Positions 1 through 8,875 of a DNA stretch of 64,000 bases are shown here, piece after piece. The notes under the pieces are model-generated. The model made no database searches, had not been told where the DNA came from, and saw nothing but the letters and a program-made list of their open reading frames with translations. The stretch's first letter is position 1. Every line of letters begins with the position of its first letter. The position numbers were made by a program, and so were the translations under genes. The stretch is taken from assembly GCF_030124325.1 (NCBI RefSeq), contig NZ_JASKLR010000004.1, positions 149,483-213,482 of the forward strand. Reading direction: 5' to 3'. The stretch is from Sinorhizobium sp. 8-89. GTDB lineage: Bacteria; Pseudomonadota; Alphaproteobacteria; Rhizobiales; Rhizobiaceae.

Positions 1-34
1 TGATACTTCGTCGGCAGCGACGTCATGCTGAAAC

Positions 35-70
35 AAAAGACCCGCGTTCCACTCGGAGCGCGGGTCTTTT
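35..70 (-). terminator. Rho-independent terminator after yebC
   Basis: Arms of 12 nt (AAAAGACCCGCG and CGCGGGTCTTTT) flank a 12-nt loop. T-rich runs lie on both sides, so it can work in either direction. It sits 19 nt past the yebC stop codon and may also end a plus-strand gene left of the window. Confidence 0.85.
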
Positions 71-88
71 TCGTCAGATCAAGGAAAC

Positions 89-835
89 CTAGGCCGAAAG
101 CCTGGCAAGAACCTCATCGGAAACGTCGAAGTTCGAATAGACGTTCTGAACGTCGTCATCGTCTTCGAGATTGTCGATCAGCTTCATCAGCGACTGTGCC
201 TTTTCCTCGTCCACCGGCACAGCGTTCTGCGCCTTCCAGATCGCCTTGACGGTTTCCGCTTCGCCAAGAACCTCCTCGAGGGCCTTCGAGACCTCGCCGA
301 TGTCCTCGAAGCCACAGATGATCGTGTGGCCGTCTTCGTCCGTCGTCACGTCATCGGCACCTGCTTCGATGGCCGCTTCCATGACCTTGTCGGCATCGCC
401 GACGGAAAGCTTGTAGGTGATTTCGCCGACGCGATCGAAGGAGAAGGAAACCGAGCCGGTTTCGCCAAGCGCGCCGCCAGCCTTGGTGAAGGTCGAGCGA
501 ACATTCGAGGCGGTGCGGTTGCGGTTGTCGGTCAGCGCCTCGACGATGACGGCGACGCCGCCCGGGCCGTAGCCCTCGTAACGGACTTCCTCGTAGTTCT
601 CCGCATCGCCGCCCGATGCCTTCTTGATTGCCCGCTCGATATTGTCCTTCGGCATCGACTGCGCCTTGGCGTTCTGGATTGCGAGCCTGAGGCGCGGGTT
701 CATCGCAGGGTCGGGCATGCCGGATTTTGCCGCGACGGTAATTTCGCGCGCGAGCTTGGAAAACATTTTCGAGCGCACCGCATCCTGACGGCCCTTGCGG
801 TGCATGATGTTCTTGAACTGTGAATGGCCAGCCAT
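89..835 (-). CDS. yebC: YebC/PmpR family regulatory protein
   Basis: 248 aa, the usual YebC length. The N-terminus [18 protein letters not shown] is diagnostic of the family. The acidic end ([14 protein letters not shown], then a short tail) matches the C-terminal domain. YebC proteins are cytoplasmic and have been described both as DNA-binding regulators and, more recently, as translation factors helping ribosomes on proline-rich stretches; the sequence cannot say which applies. I chose the ATG at 835 over one six codons upstream because MAGHSQ is the family start and an AGAGGG ribosome site lies just before it. In many proteobacteria it neighbours ruvC, which would lie outside this window. 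Confidence 0.95.
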   Translation of the reverse strand: MAGHSQFKNIMHRKGRQDAVRSKMFSKLAREITVAAKSGMPDPAMNPRLRLAIQNAKAQSMPKDNIERAIKKASGGDAENYEEVRYEGYGPGGVAVIVEALTDNRNRTASNVRSTFTKAGGALGETGSVSFSFDRVGEITYKLSVGDADKVMEAAIEAGADDVTTDEDGHTIICGFEDIGEVSKALEEVLGEAETVKAIWKAQNAVPVDEEKAQSLMKLIDNLEDDDDVQNVYSNFDVSDEVLARLSA

Positions 836-966
836 GGCACCCTCTGCATGCATGAAAATTTAATGAGATGGGGCGCCTTATAGTTTTATTGCCGCGCCCC
901 GTCCAGCAGGGGGCCGCGTCTTTTCAGTTGCGGCAAATGGCGACCGTGATCGAAACGGCGCCTCAC

Positions 967-1800
967 TCACATGCCCTTCAGCACATAAATCAACGGCTTG
1001 CTCGGCAAGGACCGGAGCGAGACCTTGACGGTCGCCCCCGTGGCAAAGCTTTTGTCAAAGCCGTCGCCGAACATTGCCAGAAAATCGTCGATCAACGGCG
1101 GCCGGTGCATCGGCAGGATCAGCGCCGCACGCAGGCGGGAAACGACGCGGCTCATGCTTTCGGCCCCCATGGTCAGGCCGCCGTCGACCGGCACCATCAG
1201 CACGTCTAGCCGGCCGATCTGGCGGTAATGGCTGTCGTCGAGCTCGTAGTGCAGGTGACCGAGATGGCCGATGCAGAGCCCCGCGACCTCGAAGATGAAG
1301 ATCGAATTGCCGTTGAGTTCCATGCCTCCGTAACCGGAGCGTATGTCCGTCGTCACATTGCGGATATAGGCGTCGCCGACGACCAGATCATGGTCGGCCG
1401 CCTCGCCATCCTCGCCCCAGCCGTGCAGGATGTGGCGAATGGCAGTATCCGGCGTCAGCGTGTAATGGCTGGAATGGGCCTTGTTCATCGTCACCACGGT
1501 GGGCGGCGCGGGAGGCCGGAACCAGCCGTTGTAGTCCGTGGCGATCGAAACACCGCCCGGCGTTTCGATCAGGAATGTCGAGTGGCCGAGATAGGTTATG
1601 TCGACCTCGCTGTCGGCTGCGGCCGCAAGCGTTGCTCCCGGAGGCGTGACGCTGACGAACGTCGCCTTCGGCGTTGCTTCCGCGATCGCCTGGCATTGGC
1701 TCACCGGGGGCGGAGACTGCTGCGCATGGGCATGTTCCGGCCAGAATGTATGGATCAGCCAGATGGTGGCCAGAGTGTAGGCAAGGTATCGGAGCAGCAT
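967..1800 (-). CDS. Secreted metallo-beta-lactamase-fold protein (UlaG-like)
   Basis: 277 aa. A hydrophobic N-terminus (about residues 1-26, ending near PEHAHA) looks like a signal peptide or anchor, so it probably acts in the periplasm. The fold is announced by ITYLGHSTFLIET (residues 68-80), typical of the UlaG-like branch (Lactamase_B_2). The usual HxHxDH metal motif is replaced by AHSSHYT near residue 108, lacking the Asp, while later His residues (GHLGHLHYEL, LPMHRP) are kept. Metal binding may therefore be altered. The substrate is unknown. It stands alone, with a gap containing repeats separating it from the efflux operon. Confidence 0.75.
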   Translation of the reverse strand: MLLRYLAYTLATIWLIHTFWPEHAHAQQSPPPVSQCQAIAEATPKATFVSVTPPGATLAAAADSEVDITYLGHSTFLIETPGGVSIATDYNGWFRPPAPPTVVTMNKAHSSHYTLTPDTAIRHILHGWGEDGEAADHDLVVGDAYIRNVTTDIRSGYGGMELNGNSIFIFEVAGLCIGHLGHLHYELDDSHYRQIGRLDVLMVPVDGGLTMGAESMSRVVSRLRAALILPMHRPPLIDDFLAMFGDGFDKSFATGATVKVSLRSLPSKPLIYVLKGM

Positions 1801-1824
1801 CCTTCACCCCTCACACGCGTTTTT

Positions 1825-1875
1825 AGAGCGGGATGAGGAAAAGTGTGCGCGGTTTTCCGCCGCATCCCGCTCTAA
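1825..1875. repeat. Palindromic intergenic repeat, family B
   Basis: An imperfect palindrome begins AGAGCGGGATG and ends CATCCCGCTCT, with a GGAAAAGTGT / GGTTTTCC core. Related copies occur near 7602-7668 and 11032-11080. This is the style of short mosaic palindromes found between rhizobial genes. Confidence 0.8.
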
Positions 1876-1885
1876 CTCATTAGAA

Positions 1886-1934
1886 TAGATCACGATGACT
1901 TTAGGTCGATAAGACCTAAAGTCATCGTGATCTA
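1886..1934. repeat. Perfect 22-bp inverted repeat
   Basis: Left arm 1886-1907 (starts TAGATCACGATGACTTTAGG) and right arm 1913-1934 are exact complements around the 5-nt loop GATAA. As RNA it would form a very stable hairpin between the metallo-beta-lactamase gene and the end of the RND operon. No T-run follows, so it is not a standard terminator. It could be a young mosaic repeat copy or a transcript 3' stabiliser. Confidence 0.85.
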
Positions 1935-2072
1935 GCGCGTGGCAGGATCATTCAAGGTCGCCGCTCCGTCCAGCGCCAAACAACCGCCAGCGCTCACAAT
2001 CGCGTCATTGTCCGCATTTCTCGAACGCCCCGGCTCGAAGCGTTTCCTTCAGGCCGACCCAAGGGGACATGG

Positions 2073-5000
2073 TCATTCCGCCGGCGCCCCTGCCGCTTCT
2101 CCCTTGATGACCTTGGCGCGTTTCCTGCCCAGAGAGCGCAGCGTCACATAGAAGACGGGCGTCAGGAACAGGCCGAGAAACGTCACGCCCAGCATGCCGG
2201 AAAAGACGGCAGTGCCTAGCGACTGGCGCATTTCGGCCCCCGGACCTGTTGCGATCACCAGCGGCACGACGCCGAGGATGAAGGCAAAGGCGGTCATCAG
2301 GATCGGCCGAAGCCTCACCCGGCTTGCGTCGATCGCCGCTTCGACCGGCGTCTTGCCTTCTTCCTCTCCTTGCCTCGCGAATTCGACGATCAGGATCGCG
2401 TTCTTCGCGGCGAGGCCGATCAGCACGATGAGGCCGATCTGCGTGAGCACGTTGTTGTCGAACCCTCGGATGGAGACGCCGAGAAGCGCGGCGAGAACGG
2501 CAAGCGGCACAATCAGGATGATCGCCAGCGGCAGCACCCAGCTTTCATATTGTGCGGCCAGCGCGAGGAAGACGAAAATCACCGAAAGCGCAAAGATGAA
2601 GGCGGCCGTGTTGCCTGTCTGGCGTTCCTGGAAGGCAAGCTCCGTCCATTCGAAGGTGGTGCCTTGCGGCAGGACCTGCGCGGCGAGATCCTCCATCTTG
2701 TCGAGTGCCGTGCCGGTGGAGACGCCAGGCGCCGGATTGCCCTGGAGCGGCACTGAAACATACATGTTGTAGCGCTGGACGAGCGAAGGTCCGCTGGTAT
2801 CGCGGATCTCGACGAGCGTTCCGAGCGGTACCAGCGCACCCGACGCGGAACGCACCTTCAGAGCGAGAATATCCTCCCTCTCGACGCGATATTCCTGGTC
2901 GGCTTGGGCGCGAACCTGGTAGACACGGCCGAATGCATTGAAATCGTTGACATAGGACGTTCCCAGATTGATCGAGAGCGTCTCGAAGATATTCGGAATC
3001 GGCACGTTCAATGCTCGCGCCTTGTCGCGGTCGATCGCCAGGAAGAATTGCGGGCTCGATGCCGAGAAGGTGGTGAAGACCCCGGTCAGCCCTTCGGTCT
3101 GGTTGGCCATGCCCATCATCTGGCGGGCAAGCCCGAGTGCACGGCGCATGTCGGCGCTCTGGCGGTCCATGATCTGCATCTTGAAGCCACCGGCATTGCC
3201 GATGCCGCGCACGGACGGCGGCGGAATGGCAATGATGAAGGCCTCCTGGATGCTCTGCATCGTGCCGAAGATCTGACCGATGATCTGGGTGGCGCTCTGC
3301 CCGTTGGCGAGCCGTTCCTCGAAACTGTCGAAGGGCGTGAAGATGACACCGGAGTTGGACGCATTGGTGAAGGTCGCGCCACTGAAACCGGCAAAGGCGA
3401 CGGCGTCCCTGACGCCGGGCACTTCCCTGATCATCGCCGATGCCCGCTGCACGACCGCGTCGGTCCGTTCGAGCGAGGCGCCGTCCGGAAGCTGGATAAC
3501 GACGATGGCATAGCCTTGGTCCATCGTCGGAATGAAACCGCGCGGCACCACCTGCGCCATGTACCAGGTGGCACCAAGGAGGCCGACGAAAACGATGAGC
3601 GCGGCCGCGAGCGCCGTTCGTGTCTCGACGAGGTTGCGCACCACCCATCCGTAGCCATCGGCCATGCGATCGAAGCCACGGTTGAACCCATTGGCGAGCG
3701 CCCGACCGAAGCGTGTGATCGGATTGCGGCTTTCATGCTCGTGATTTTCATGCGGCCGCAACAGAATGGCTGCAAGCGCCGGCGAAAGCGTTAGAGAATT
3801 GAGCGCAGAGATGACTGTCGCCACCGCAATGGTCACCGCAAACTGCAGATAGAACTGGCCGGCTATGCCGGGAATGAAGGCGGTCGGGACGAACACCGCG
3901 GTCAAGACGAGCGAAATTGCGATGACCGCCGCACCAACCTCGTCCATCGTCACATGCGCCGCCTCCCTCGGGGTCATGCCTTGCGCCAGATTGCGCTCGA
4001 CGTTCTCGACGACGACGATCGCGTCATCGACGACGATGCCGATCGCAAGCACCAGCCCGAAGAGCGTCAGCATGTTCAGCGAGAAGCCGAAGGCAAAAAG
4101 CAGCGCGAAGGTACCGATCAGCGAGACGGGGATCGCCACGATGGGAATGATCGCAGTGCGCCAGGATTGCAGGAAAACGATGACGACGAGGGCTACGAGG
4201 AGCGCGGCCTCGCCGATCGTCTTGTAGACCTCATTGATCGACTCCGCGATGAATTCCGTCGGATTGTAGATGATCCTGTATTCCAGCCCCTCCGGAAAAT
4301 CCTTCGAAAGCTCCGCCATGGTGGCCTGGATCGCTTCCGCCGCGGCGAGCGCGTTGGTGCCAGGGCGCGAGAAGATGCCGAGCGCGACGGCGGGGCTGCC
4401 GTTCAGATAGCTGTTGGTGACGTATTCGCGGGCGCCGAGCTCGACGCGGGCGACATCCTGCAACTGCACAAGCCTGCCGTCTTCCGTGGCCTTGACGATC
4501 ACGTAGCGGAACTGCCGGGCGTCGCTGAAACGCCCGTCCGTCGTAACCGTGTACTGGAAGGCGCTGTCGCCGGACATCGGAGGGCCGCCGATGGCACCGC
4601 CAGAAACCTGGACGTTCTGCTCGCGCAGCGCCTCGACCACATCACCCGAGGTCATGCCGTAGGCGGAGAGCTTCTGCGGATCGAGCCACACGCGCAGCGC
4701 ATATTCGCGCTCGCCGAACAGGGTAACATCACCGACGCCGTCCAGCCGAACGAGCAGATCGCGGATGCGCGTACGGGCGTAGTTCGAGACATAGAGTTGG
4801 TCGTAGCGATCGTTCGGGGACAGCAGATGAACGACCATCATCAGGTCCGGCGAGCTCTTGGTCGTGGTGACACCGATGCGCCGGACCTCCTCCGGCAGTC
4901 GCGGTTCGGCGACGGAAACGCGGTTCTGCACCAGCACCTGCGCCTGGTCGAGGTCCGCGCCGAGCTTGAACGTGATCGTCAATGCCATCGAGCCGTCGGC

Positions 5001-5255
5001 AGTGGAATAGGAGGACATGTAGAGCATGTTCTCGACGCCGTTGATTTCCTGTTCGAGCGGCGTGGCGACCGTATTGGCGATGGTCTCGGCATCCGCCCCC
5101 GGATAGGAGGCGCGCACGACGATGGTGGGCGGGGCGATTTCCGGATATTGCGCCACCGGCAACTGAAAATAGGCGATGCCGCCGACGATCAGGAGAACGA
5201 TCGACAGCACCGAAGCGAAGATCGGCCGATCGACGAAGAAGTGCGCAAATCTCAT
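2073..5255 (-). CDS. RND efflux permease (AcrB/MexB type, HAE1 family)
   Basis: 1060 aa, the normal size for an inner-membrane RND pump subunit. The N-terminus MRFAHFFVDRPIFASVLSI is the canonical first helix. TM4 carries the proton-relay pair in IGIVVDDAIVVVENVERN, and TM10 the matching lysine in GLAAKNAILIVEFA, so the proton pathway is intact. Two large periplasmic loops and about 12 TM segments fit the family. It should form a trimer that exports hydrophobic drugs, plant phenolics or detergents. It starts inside the stop of the adaptor gene (ATGA overlap at 5252-5255), so the two are translationally coupled. No outer-membrane channel gene is adjacent; a TolC homologue elsewhere is presumably used. 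Confidence 0.95.
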   Translation of the reverse strand: MRFAHFFVDRPIFASVLSIVLLIVGGIAYFQLPVAQYPEIAPPTIVVRASYPGADAETIANTVATPLEQEINGVENMLYMSSYSTADGSMALTITFKLGADLDQAQVLVQNRVSVAEPRLPEEVRRIGVTTTKSSPDLMMVVHLLSPNDRYDQLYVSNYARTRIRDLLVRLDGVGDVTLFGEREYALRVWLDPQKLSAYGMTSGDVVEALREQNVQVSGGAIGGPPMSGDSAFQYTVTTDGRFSDARQFRYVIVKATEDGRLVQLQDVARVELGAREYVTNSYLNGSPAVALGIFSRPGTNALAAAEAIQATMAELSKDFPEGLEYRIIYNPTEFIAESINEVYKTIGEAALLVALVVIVFLQSWRTAIIPIVAIPVSLIGTFALLFAFGFSLNMLTLFGLVLAIGIVVDDAIVVVENVERNLAQGMTPREAAHVTMDEVGAAVIAISLVLTAVFVPTAFIPGIAGQFYLQFAVTIAVATVISALNSLTLSPALAAILLRPHENHEHESRNPITRFGRALANGFNRGFDRMADGYGWVVRNLVETRTALAAALIVFVGLLGATWYMAQVVPRGFIPTMDQGYAIVVIQLPDGASLERTDAVVQRASAMIREVPGVRDAVAFAGFSGATFTNASNSGVIFTPFDSFEERLANGQSATQIIGQIFGTMQSIQEAFIIAIPPPSVRGIGNAGGFKMQIMDRQSADMRRALGLARQMMGMANQTEGLTGVFTTFSASSPQFFLAIDRDKARALNVPIPNIFETLSINLGTSYVNDFNAFGRVYQVRAQADQEYRVEREDILALKVRSASGALVPLGTLVEIRDTSGPSLVQRYNMYVSVPLQGNPAPGVSTGTALDKMEDLAAQVLPQGTTFEWTELAFQERQTGNTAAFIFALSVIFVFLALAAQYESWVLPLAIILIVPLAVLAALLGVSIRGFDNNVLTQIGLIVLIGLAAKNAILIVEFARQGEEEGKTPVEAAIDASRVRLRPILMTAFAFILGVVPLVIATGPGAEMRQSLGTAVFSGMLGVTFLGLFLTPVFYVTLRSLGRKRAKVIKGEAAGAPAE

Positions 5256-6412
5256 TGGGCATTCTCCGCCGCCTGCGCTGCTTCCTGCGGCAGCACGACG
5301 AGTTCGGGCTTCACCTTCGCGCCCGGTCGAGCGCGGATAAGACCGTTGACGATGATCGTCTCTTCGCCCGTCATGCCGCTGCGAATGACCCGGTAGCCAT
5401 GCAGTCGCGGACCGAGACGCACGGGCTTGGTCATGACGCTTCCATCCTCGCTGACTTCGTAGACGACGCGTTCGCTCTGGTCAGCGGCGATCGCCTCATC
5501 AGGAACGAGGATCGCCTTGTAGGTATTAGAGCCTTCAACCTCCACGCGCCCGAAGAGGCCCGGCTGCAGGATGAAGTTCGGGTTCGCGAACCGGGCGCGC
5601 AGGCGCATCGTGCCTGTCTGGTTGTCGACCCTGTTTTCCGAGAAATCGAGCTTGCCTTCGAATGGTCGTTCGGTCGCGTCGGCGATCGTCACCAATACGC
5701 TGAGCGCTCCACCGCCCTCCTGAAGCACGCTGCCCCGCTCCCGCGCCGTGCGGGCGTAGGAAAGCACCCGCCGCTCGTCGACGTCGAAATAGAAATCGAT
5801 CGGATCGAGCGAAACGATCGTCGTCAACACGGTCTGATCCGCCTGGACGAGGTTGCCCGGCGACAACAGGCGCCGGTCGACGCGGCCGCTCAGCGGTGCA
5901 GTGATCGTCGTATATTCGAGATCGAGCCTGGCCCGCTCGACGGCTGCCTCGGAGCCGCGCACATTGGCCTGCGCCGCAAGCAGCGCACGACGATCGTCAT
6001 CGAGCGCGGACACTGAGAGCGTGCCTGTACCGGCAAGCGATTCCGTGCGTTTGAACTGTGATTCCGCGAACTGAAGCGTCGACCGCGCCGCTTCAAGCGA
6101 GGCTTCGGCCTGGGAGAGAGCGGTGCGGAACGGCCGCTGGTCGATGACGAAAAGCTTGTCGCCTTTTTTCACCAGTGCACCGTCGGTAAAGAGGACCTGG
6201 TCAAGATAGCCACCGACCCGGGAGCGGACGGCGACCTCGTCGACGGCTTCGAAGCGGCCGATGAATTCGTCAGCGTCGATCACATCGCGCACCACCGGCT
6301 TGGCGACGGTCACAGTCGGCGGCGGCGGTGCGTTCTGGGCAGCCGCGGGCAATGCGGCAAGAAGAAAGAACGGAACGCTGAAGATTGTCGGCAAATGCCA
6401 CTTTAGCAACAT
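5252..6412 (-). CDS. RND efflux periplasmic adaptor (membrane fusion protein)
   Basis: 386 aa. A signal peptide (about residues 1-24) ends near ALPAAAQ with no lipobox cysteine, so the mature protein is probably soluble or membrane-associated rather than lipidated like AcrA. The lipoyl/barrel-sandwich half (VRSRVGGYLDQVLFTDG) is followed by an alpha-hairpin (QAEASLEAARSTLQFAESQF) and the return strand (TITAPLSGRVDRRLLSPG). It links the permease to an outer-membrane channel. I chose ATG 6412 rather than the longer frame to 6595 because GGAGGA lies 6 nt upstream and a signal peptide follows at once. Confidence 0.92.
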   Translation of the reverse strand: MLLKWHLPTIFSVPFFLLAALPAAAQNAPPPPTVTVAKPVVRDVIDADEFIGRFEAVDEVAVRSRVGGYLDQVLFTDGALVKKGDKLFVIDQRPFRTALSQAEASLEAARSTLQFAESQFKRTESLAGTGTLSVSALDDDRRALLAAQANVRGSEAAVERARLDLEYTTITAPLSGRVDRRLLSPGNLVQADQTVLTTIVSLDPIDFYFDVDERRVLSYARTARERGSVLQEGGGALSVLVTIADATERPFEGKLDFSENRVDNQTGTMRLRARFANPNFILQPGLFGRVEVEGSNTYKAILVPDEAIAADQSERVVYEVSEDGSVMTKPVRLGPRLHGYRVIRSGMTGEETIIVNGLIRARPGAKVKPELVVLPQEAAQAAENAQ

Positions 6413-6700
6413 GCACGTCCTCCGAAAGCACCTGAAACCACCAATCGACCGGCACGAACCCGGGACATCCGGCGACACTGAAAACCCGAAGCAGAGCCTC
6501 CGGGCGGCATTAAATGGAAAACTTGCAAACGGCGGCCGCGTCCGGTGCGGCTCTGGATTTGACGCTAACCTGCCACCATTTGGTGGGGCTGTCACTTGAA
6601 AAAAGGCAACTCGGGAAAGACGATATGCAGCGCCGGATTGCCGGCGGCAAGCGCCAGAAATCGAGCGAAAAATCGCCAGATCGCGCGGGCTATCCTGGGA

Positions 6701-7525
6701 TTACGACCAAAACTGCGGAATCGTCTCGCTGAGCCTCGGCCCAAGTCGGAGCGGCGCGATCTTCTCCGCAAGGCCCGTGCGATCGGAAATCTCGACGCCG
6801 ACACCACAGATCGTTGCCGGGCCGGAAGCCGCCTCGAAGCGGCCCTTTGGCATCTTGGAGATGAACCGATTGAGCGGCTCTTCCTTGTCGATGCCGAGCG
6901 ACGAGTCATAGTCCCCGCACATGCCGGCATCGCTCATATAGGCGGTGCCGCCGTTGAGGATCTGATGGTCGGCAGTCGGAACATGGGTGTGCGTTCCGAC
7001 CACGAAGCTCGCGCGGCCGTCGACGAAATGGCCGAAGCATTGCTTTTCGCTGGTGGCCTCCGCATGGAAGTCGAAGACGATGGCGTCAGCCTGCTCCCCG
7101 AGCGGACAGGCATCGAGTATCGTCTCGGCGGCCTTGAAAGGGTCGTCGAGCTCGGGATGCATAAAGACCCGCCCCATGATGTTGGCCACCAGCACGCGGG
7201 CGCCGTTGCGGGCAAAGAAGAGATTGGATCCGCGCCCGGGCGTCCCGGCGGGATAGTTGGCGGGGCGCAGGAACTGGTCGTGCCTCTCGCAGAAGACCAC
7301 CGCTTCCTTCTGGTCCCACACATGATTGCCGGTCGTCACCACGTCGGCGCCGGCATTGATCGTTTCCAGGAAGATGTCTTCGGTAATGCCGAAGCCGCCG
7401 GCGGCGTTCTCGCCGTTGACGATGACGAAGTCGAGCTTCAGGTCGCCGACCAATCCCGGGAGACGCTCCCAGACGGCCGTGCGGCCCGTCTTGCCAACCA
7501 TGTCCCCCAGAAAAAGAAGTCGCAT
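6701..7525 (-). CDS. YmdB-family metallophosphoesterase
   Basis: 274 aa. It matches the YmdB/TIGR00282 family: MRLLFLGDMVGKTGR at the start, VNGENAAGGFGI (residues 37-48), TGNHVWDQKE (about 65-74) and THTHVPTADHQIL with the late metal His residues. Bacterial YmdB proteins form dinuclear iron or manganese centres and hydrolyse cyclic nucleotides such as 2',3'-cNMPs, and in Bacillus affect RNA levels and biofilm choice. The protein is cytoplasmic. It lies 130 nt downstream of the 5-formyl-THF cyclo-ligase gene on the same strand, with a repeat between them, so co-transcription is possible but not certain. Confidence 0.88.
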   Translation of the reverse strand: MRLLFLGDMVGKTGRTAVWERLPGLVGDLKLDFVIVNGENAAGGFGITEDIFLETINAGADVVTTGNHVWDQKEAVVFCERHDQFLRPANYPAGTPGRGSNLFFARNGARVLVANIMGRVFMHPELDDPFKAAETILDACPLGEQADAIVFDFHAEATSEKQCFGHFVDGRASFVVGTHTHVPTADHQILNGGTAYMSDAGMCGDYDSSLGIDKEEPLNRFISKMPKGRFEAASGPATICGVGVEISDRTGLAEKIAPLRLGPRLSETIPQFWS

Positions 7526-7601
7526 GCCCGTTCAATCCCGCTTGGATCACCATGGTTTGGTTCAAATCGACCCGAAGCCACAACGTGATCGGTTCTAAAA
7601 C

Positions 7602-7668
7602 TAGAGCGGGGTGCGGCGGAAACCGCGCACTTTCCTCGTTCCGCTCTAACTTTCCTCATTCCGCTCTA
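7602..7668. repeat. Family B palindrome with a duplicated half
   Basis: It opens with TAGAGCGGGGTGCGG and continues to CTTTCCTCGTTCCGCTCTAA, after which that last 20-nt half is repeated nearly exactly (7650-7669, one mismatch). It overlaps the 3' end of the cyclo-ligase gene and provides its final codons and stop. Confidence 0.75.
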
Positions 7669-8237
7669 AAATGCCGAAAACCGCTCTCCGTCAGCACAGC
7701 GTCAAGCGCGACGTCGTGCGGTTCAGCCGGCACTGATGCCACTTCCTGGCAGTCGAATGCAATGCCGATCAATCGCGGCATGTGACCTTTGCGGCGCAAT
7801 CGGTCGATTGCCCGGTCATAATAGCCGGCACCATAGCCGATCCGGTGGCCCACCGAATCGAAGGCCGAAAGCGGCACGAGCATGATGTCGGGATCGATCT
7901 CAGGGGCGTCCGCCCCCGGCCCCGTCGTGCCGAAGCCGGTCTGGACCACCGCCACGCCGTCGACGAGTTCGCGAAAAAGGATGGTGTTCTTGTCGATGAT
8001 CACCGGCAGGCAGAGCCGCGCGCCGCGATCCTTGAGCCGTACCATCAGCGGCCGAATGTCCGCTTCCGAGCGAATCGGCCAGAAGCCGGAAACGACATGA
8101 CCGGGATCGAGTGCGATGACATCGCCGGCGTGGTCGGCCATGGAAAGGCTCGCCTCGATACGCACTTCCAACGGCATCGCATCCCGCAAGGCCAGGCGTT
8201 CCTTTCGCAGCGCTGCCTTCAAATCCTTCGGTGACAT
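7656..8237 (-). CDS. ygfA: 5-formyltetrahydrofolate cyclo-ligase
   Basis: 193 aa. It should convert 5-formyl-THF and ATP to 5,10-methenyl-THF, a folate salvage step. The signature GYGAGYYDRAIDRL (phosphate/folate site) is present near residue 135, and the N-terminal KAALRKERLALRD helix fits. In many bacteria this gene lies downstream of zapA and the 6S RNA; here the same partners are found on the same strand at 10.1-10.7 kb, but a LysR block separates them. The last residues (RAE and stop) are encoded by the family B repeat, so the C-terminus was probably altered by repeat insertion. Confidence 0.92.
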   Translation of the reverse strand: MSPKDLKAALRKERLALRDAMPLEVRIEASLSMADHAGDVIALDPGHVVSGFWPIRSEADIRPLMVRLKDRGARLCLPVIIDKNTILFRELVDGVAVVQTGFGTTGPGADAPEIDPDIMLVPLSAFDSVGHRIGYGAGYYDRAIDRLRRKGHMPRLIGIAFDCQEVASVPAEPHDVALDAVLTESGFRHFRAE

Positions 8238-8294
8238 CCGAGACCTCTCCCTGCGGGCTCCTCGCCCTTCATGCCGGTTTAGCGCAAAAGCCTA

Positions 8295-8398
8295 CCGCAT
8301 GTTTCCTTAAATCGGAGAGGATTAAGGATAAAAACATGCAGTAATTCAAGGTGCTACAGCGACCTCTGTGCGCCTGATAAAAACGCACGGCTCTGTAG
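8295..8398. repeat. RIME-like mosaic repeat, family A
   Basis: Two palindromic modules joined by AATTCAAGGTGCTACAGC. Module 1 runs from CCGCATGTTTCCTTAAATCG to AACATGC. Module 2 is built on CTACAGCG ... CTCTGTAG. This is the same architecture as the copies at 11.1, 24.3, 36.3, 42.1, 45.2, 51.7 and 58.5 kb. Confidence 0.8.
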
Positions 8399-8668
8399 TT
8401 GCTGAAAACATGCTGCCGCCGCTTTTGCAACACTGCGCAACAATCCTCCGCGTCTTTCCCATTTCGGGGCAGCGTTGGCGCATCATTCATCACTAGGGTC
8501 AAAACTCAATTAGGATATTGAACGCACGGCGCTCTAGGCACGGTTCCGTTTTCGAAAGCCGCCTGCCGTGTGCAGATACGCTCGCGATTTCAAATAATTA
8601 GCTCAGGCTAATCCCGCGTGCATTGCGGCAGCGCGGCCTTGCGAGCGAGAGTGGGCGGGCGAAAGTCC
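8399..8668. other. Non-coding gap before the LuxR-type gene
   Basis: No convincing ORF. It holds a short inverted repeat TTAGC-TCAG-GCTAA at 8598-8611, about 60 nt before the next start codon, and a looser CACGG/CCGTG pair near 8537-8573. It probably carries the promoter of the small HTH gene, but I cannot place -35 and -10 boxes. Confidence 0.4.
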
Positions 8669-8875
8669 ATGGCGGAAGAGATGAATCAGCTCGACGCCCT
8701 CGAATTGCGCTGCCTCGCCCTTGCGGCCTGCGGCAGGAGCCGGCAGGACGTGTGTGAGACGGACATTCCGATGGAACGCATCGACAAGGCGCTCGACGGC
8801 GCGATGCGGAAACTGCAGCCAGGAAATCTCGCCGAAGCGATCTTTCGCGCAGCGAGGCTCGAGCTGATTTCATAA
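8669..8875 (+). CDS. Small LuxR-type helix-turn-helix protein
   Basis: 68 aa. The C-terminal half (MRKLQPGNLAEAIFRAARLELI) closely resembles the last helix of a GerE/LuxR DNA-binding domain, where a KLGA-N-RTEA-A-ALRLGLI pattern is usual. The front half (LDALELRCLALAACGRS) fits the first helices. No receiver or ligand domain is present. It may be a stand-alone DNA-binding protein or a remnant. ATG 8669 is the most plausible start, though its ribosome site is weak. Its stop overlaps the convergent DUF1127 gene by 6 nt. Confidence 0.5.
   Translation: MAEEMNQLDALELRCLALAACGRSRQDVCETDIPMERIDKALDGAMRKLQPGNLAEAIFRAARLELIS

Noticed and set aside
3954-5396. 480-codon open frame on the plus strand
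   Set aside because: It is a shadow of the RND permease; its predicted protein is a low-complexity Arg/Asp/Gly-rich string, with no family features, while the minus strand encodes a complete pump.
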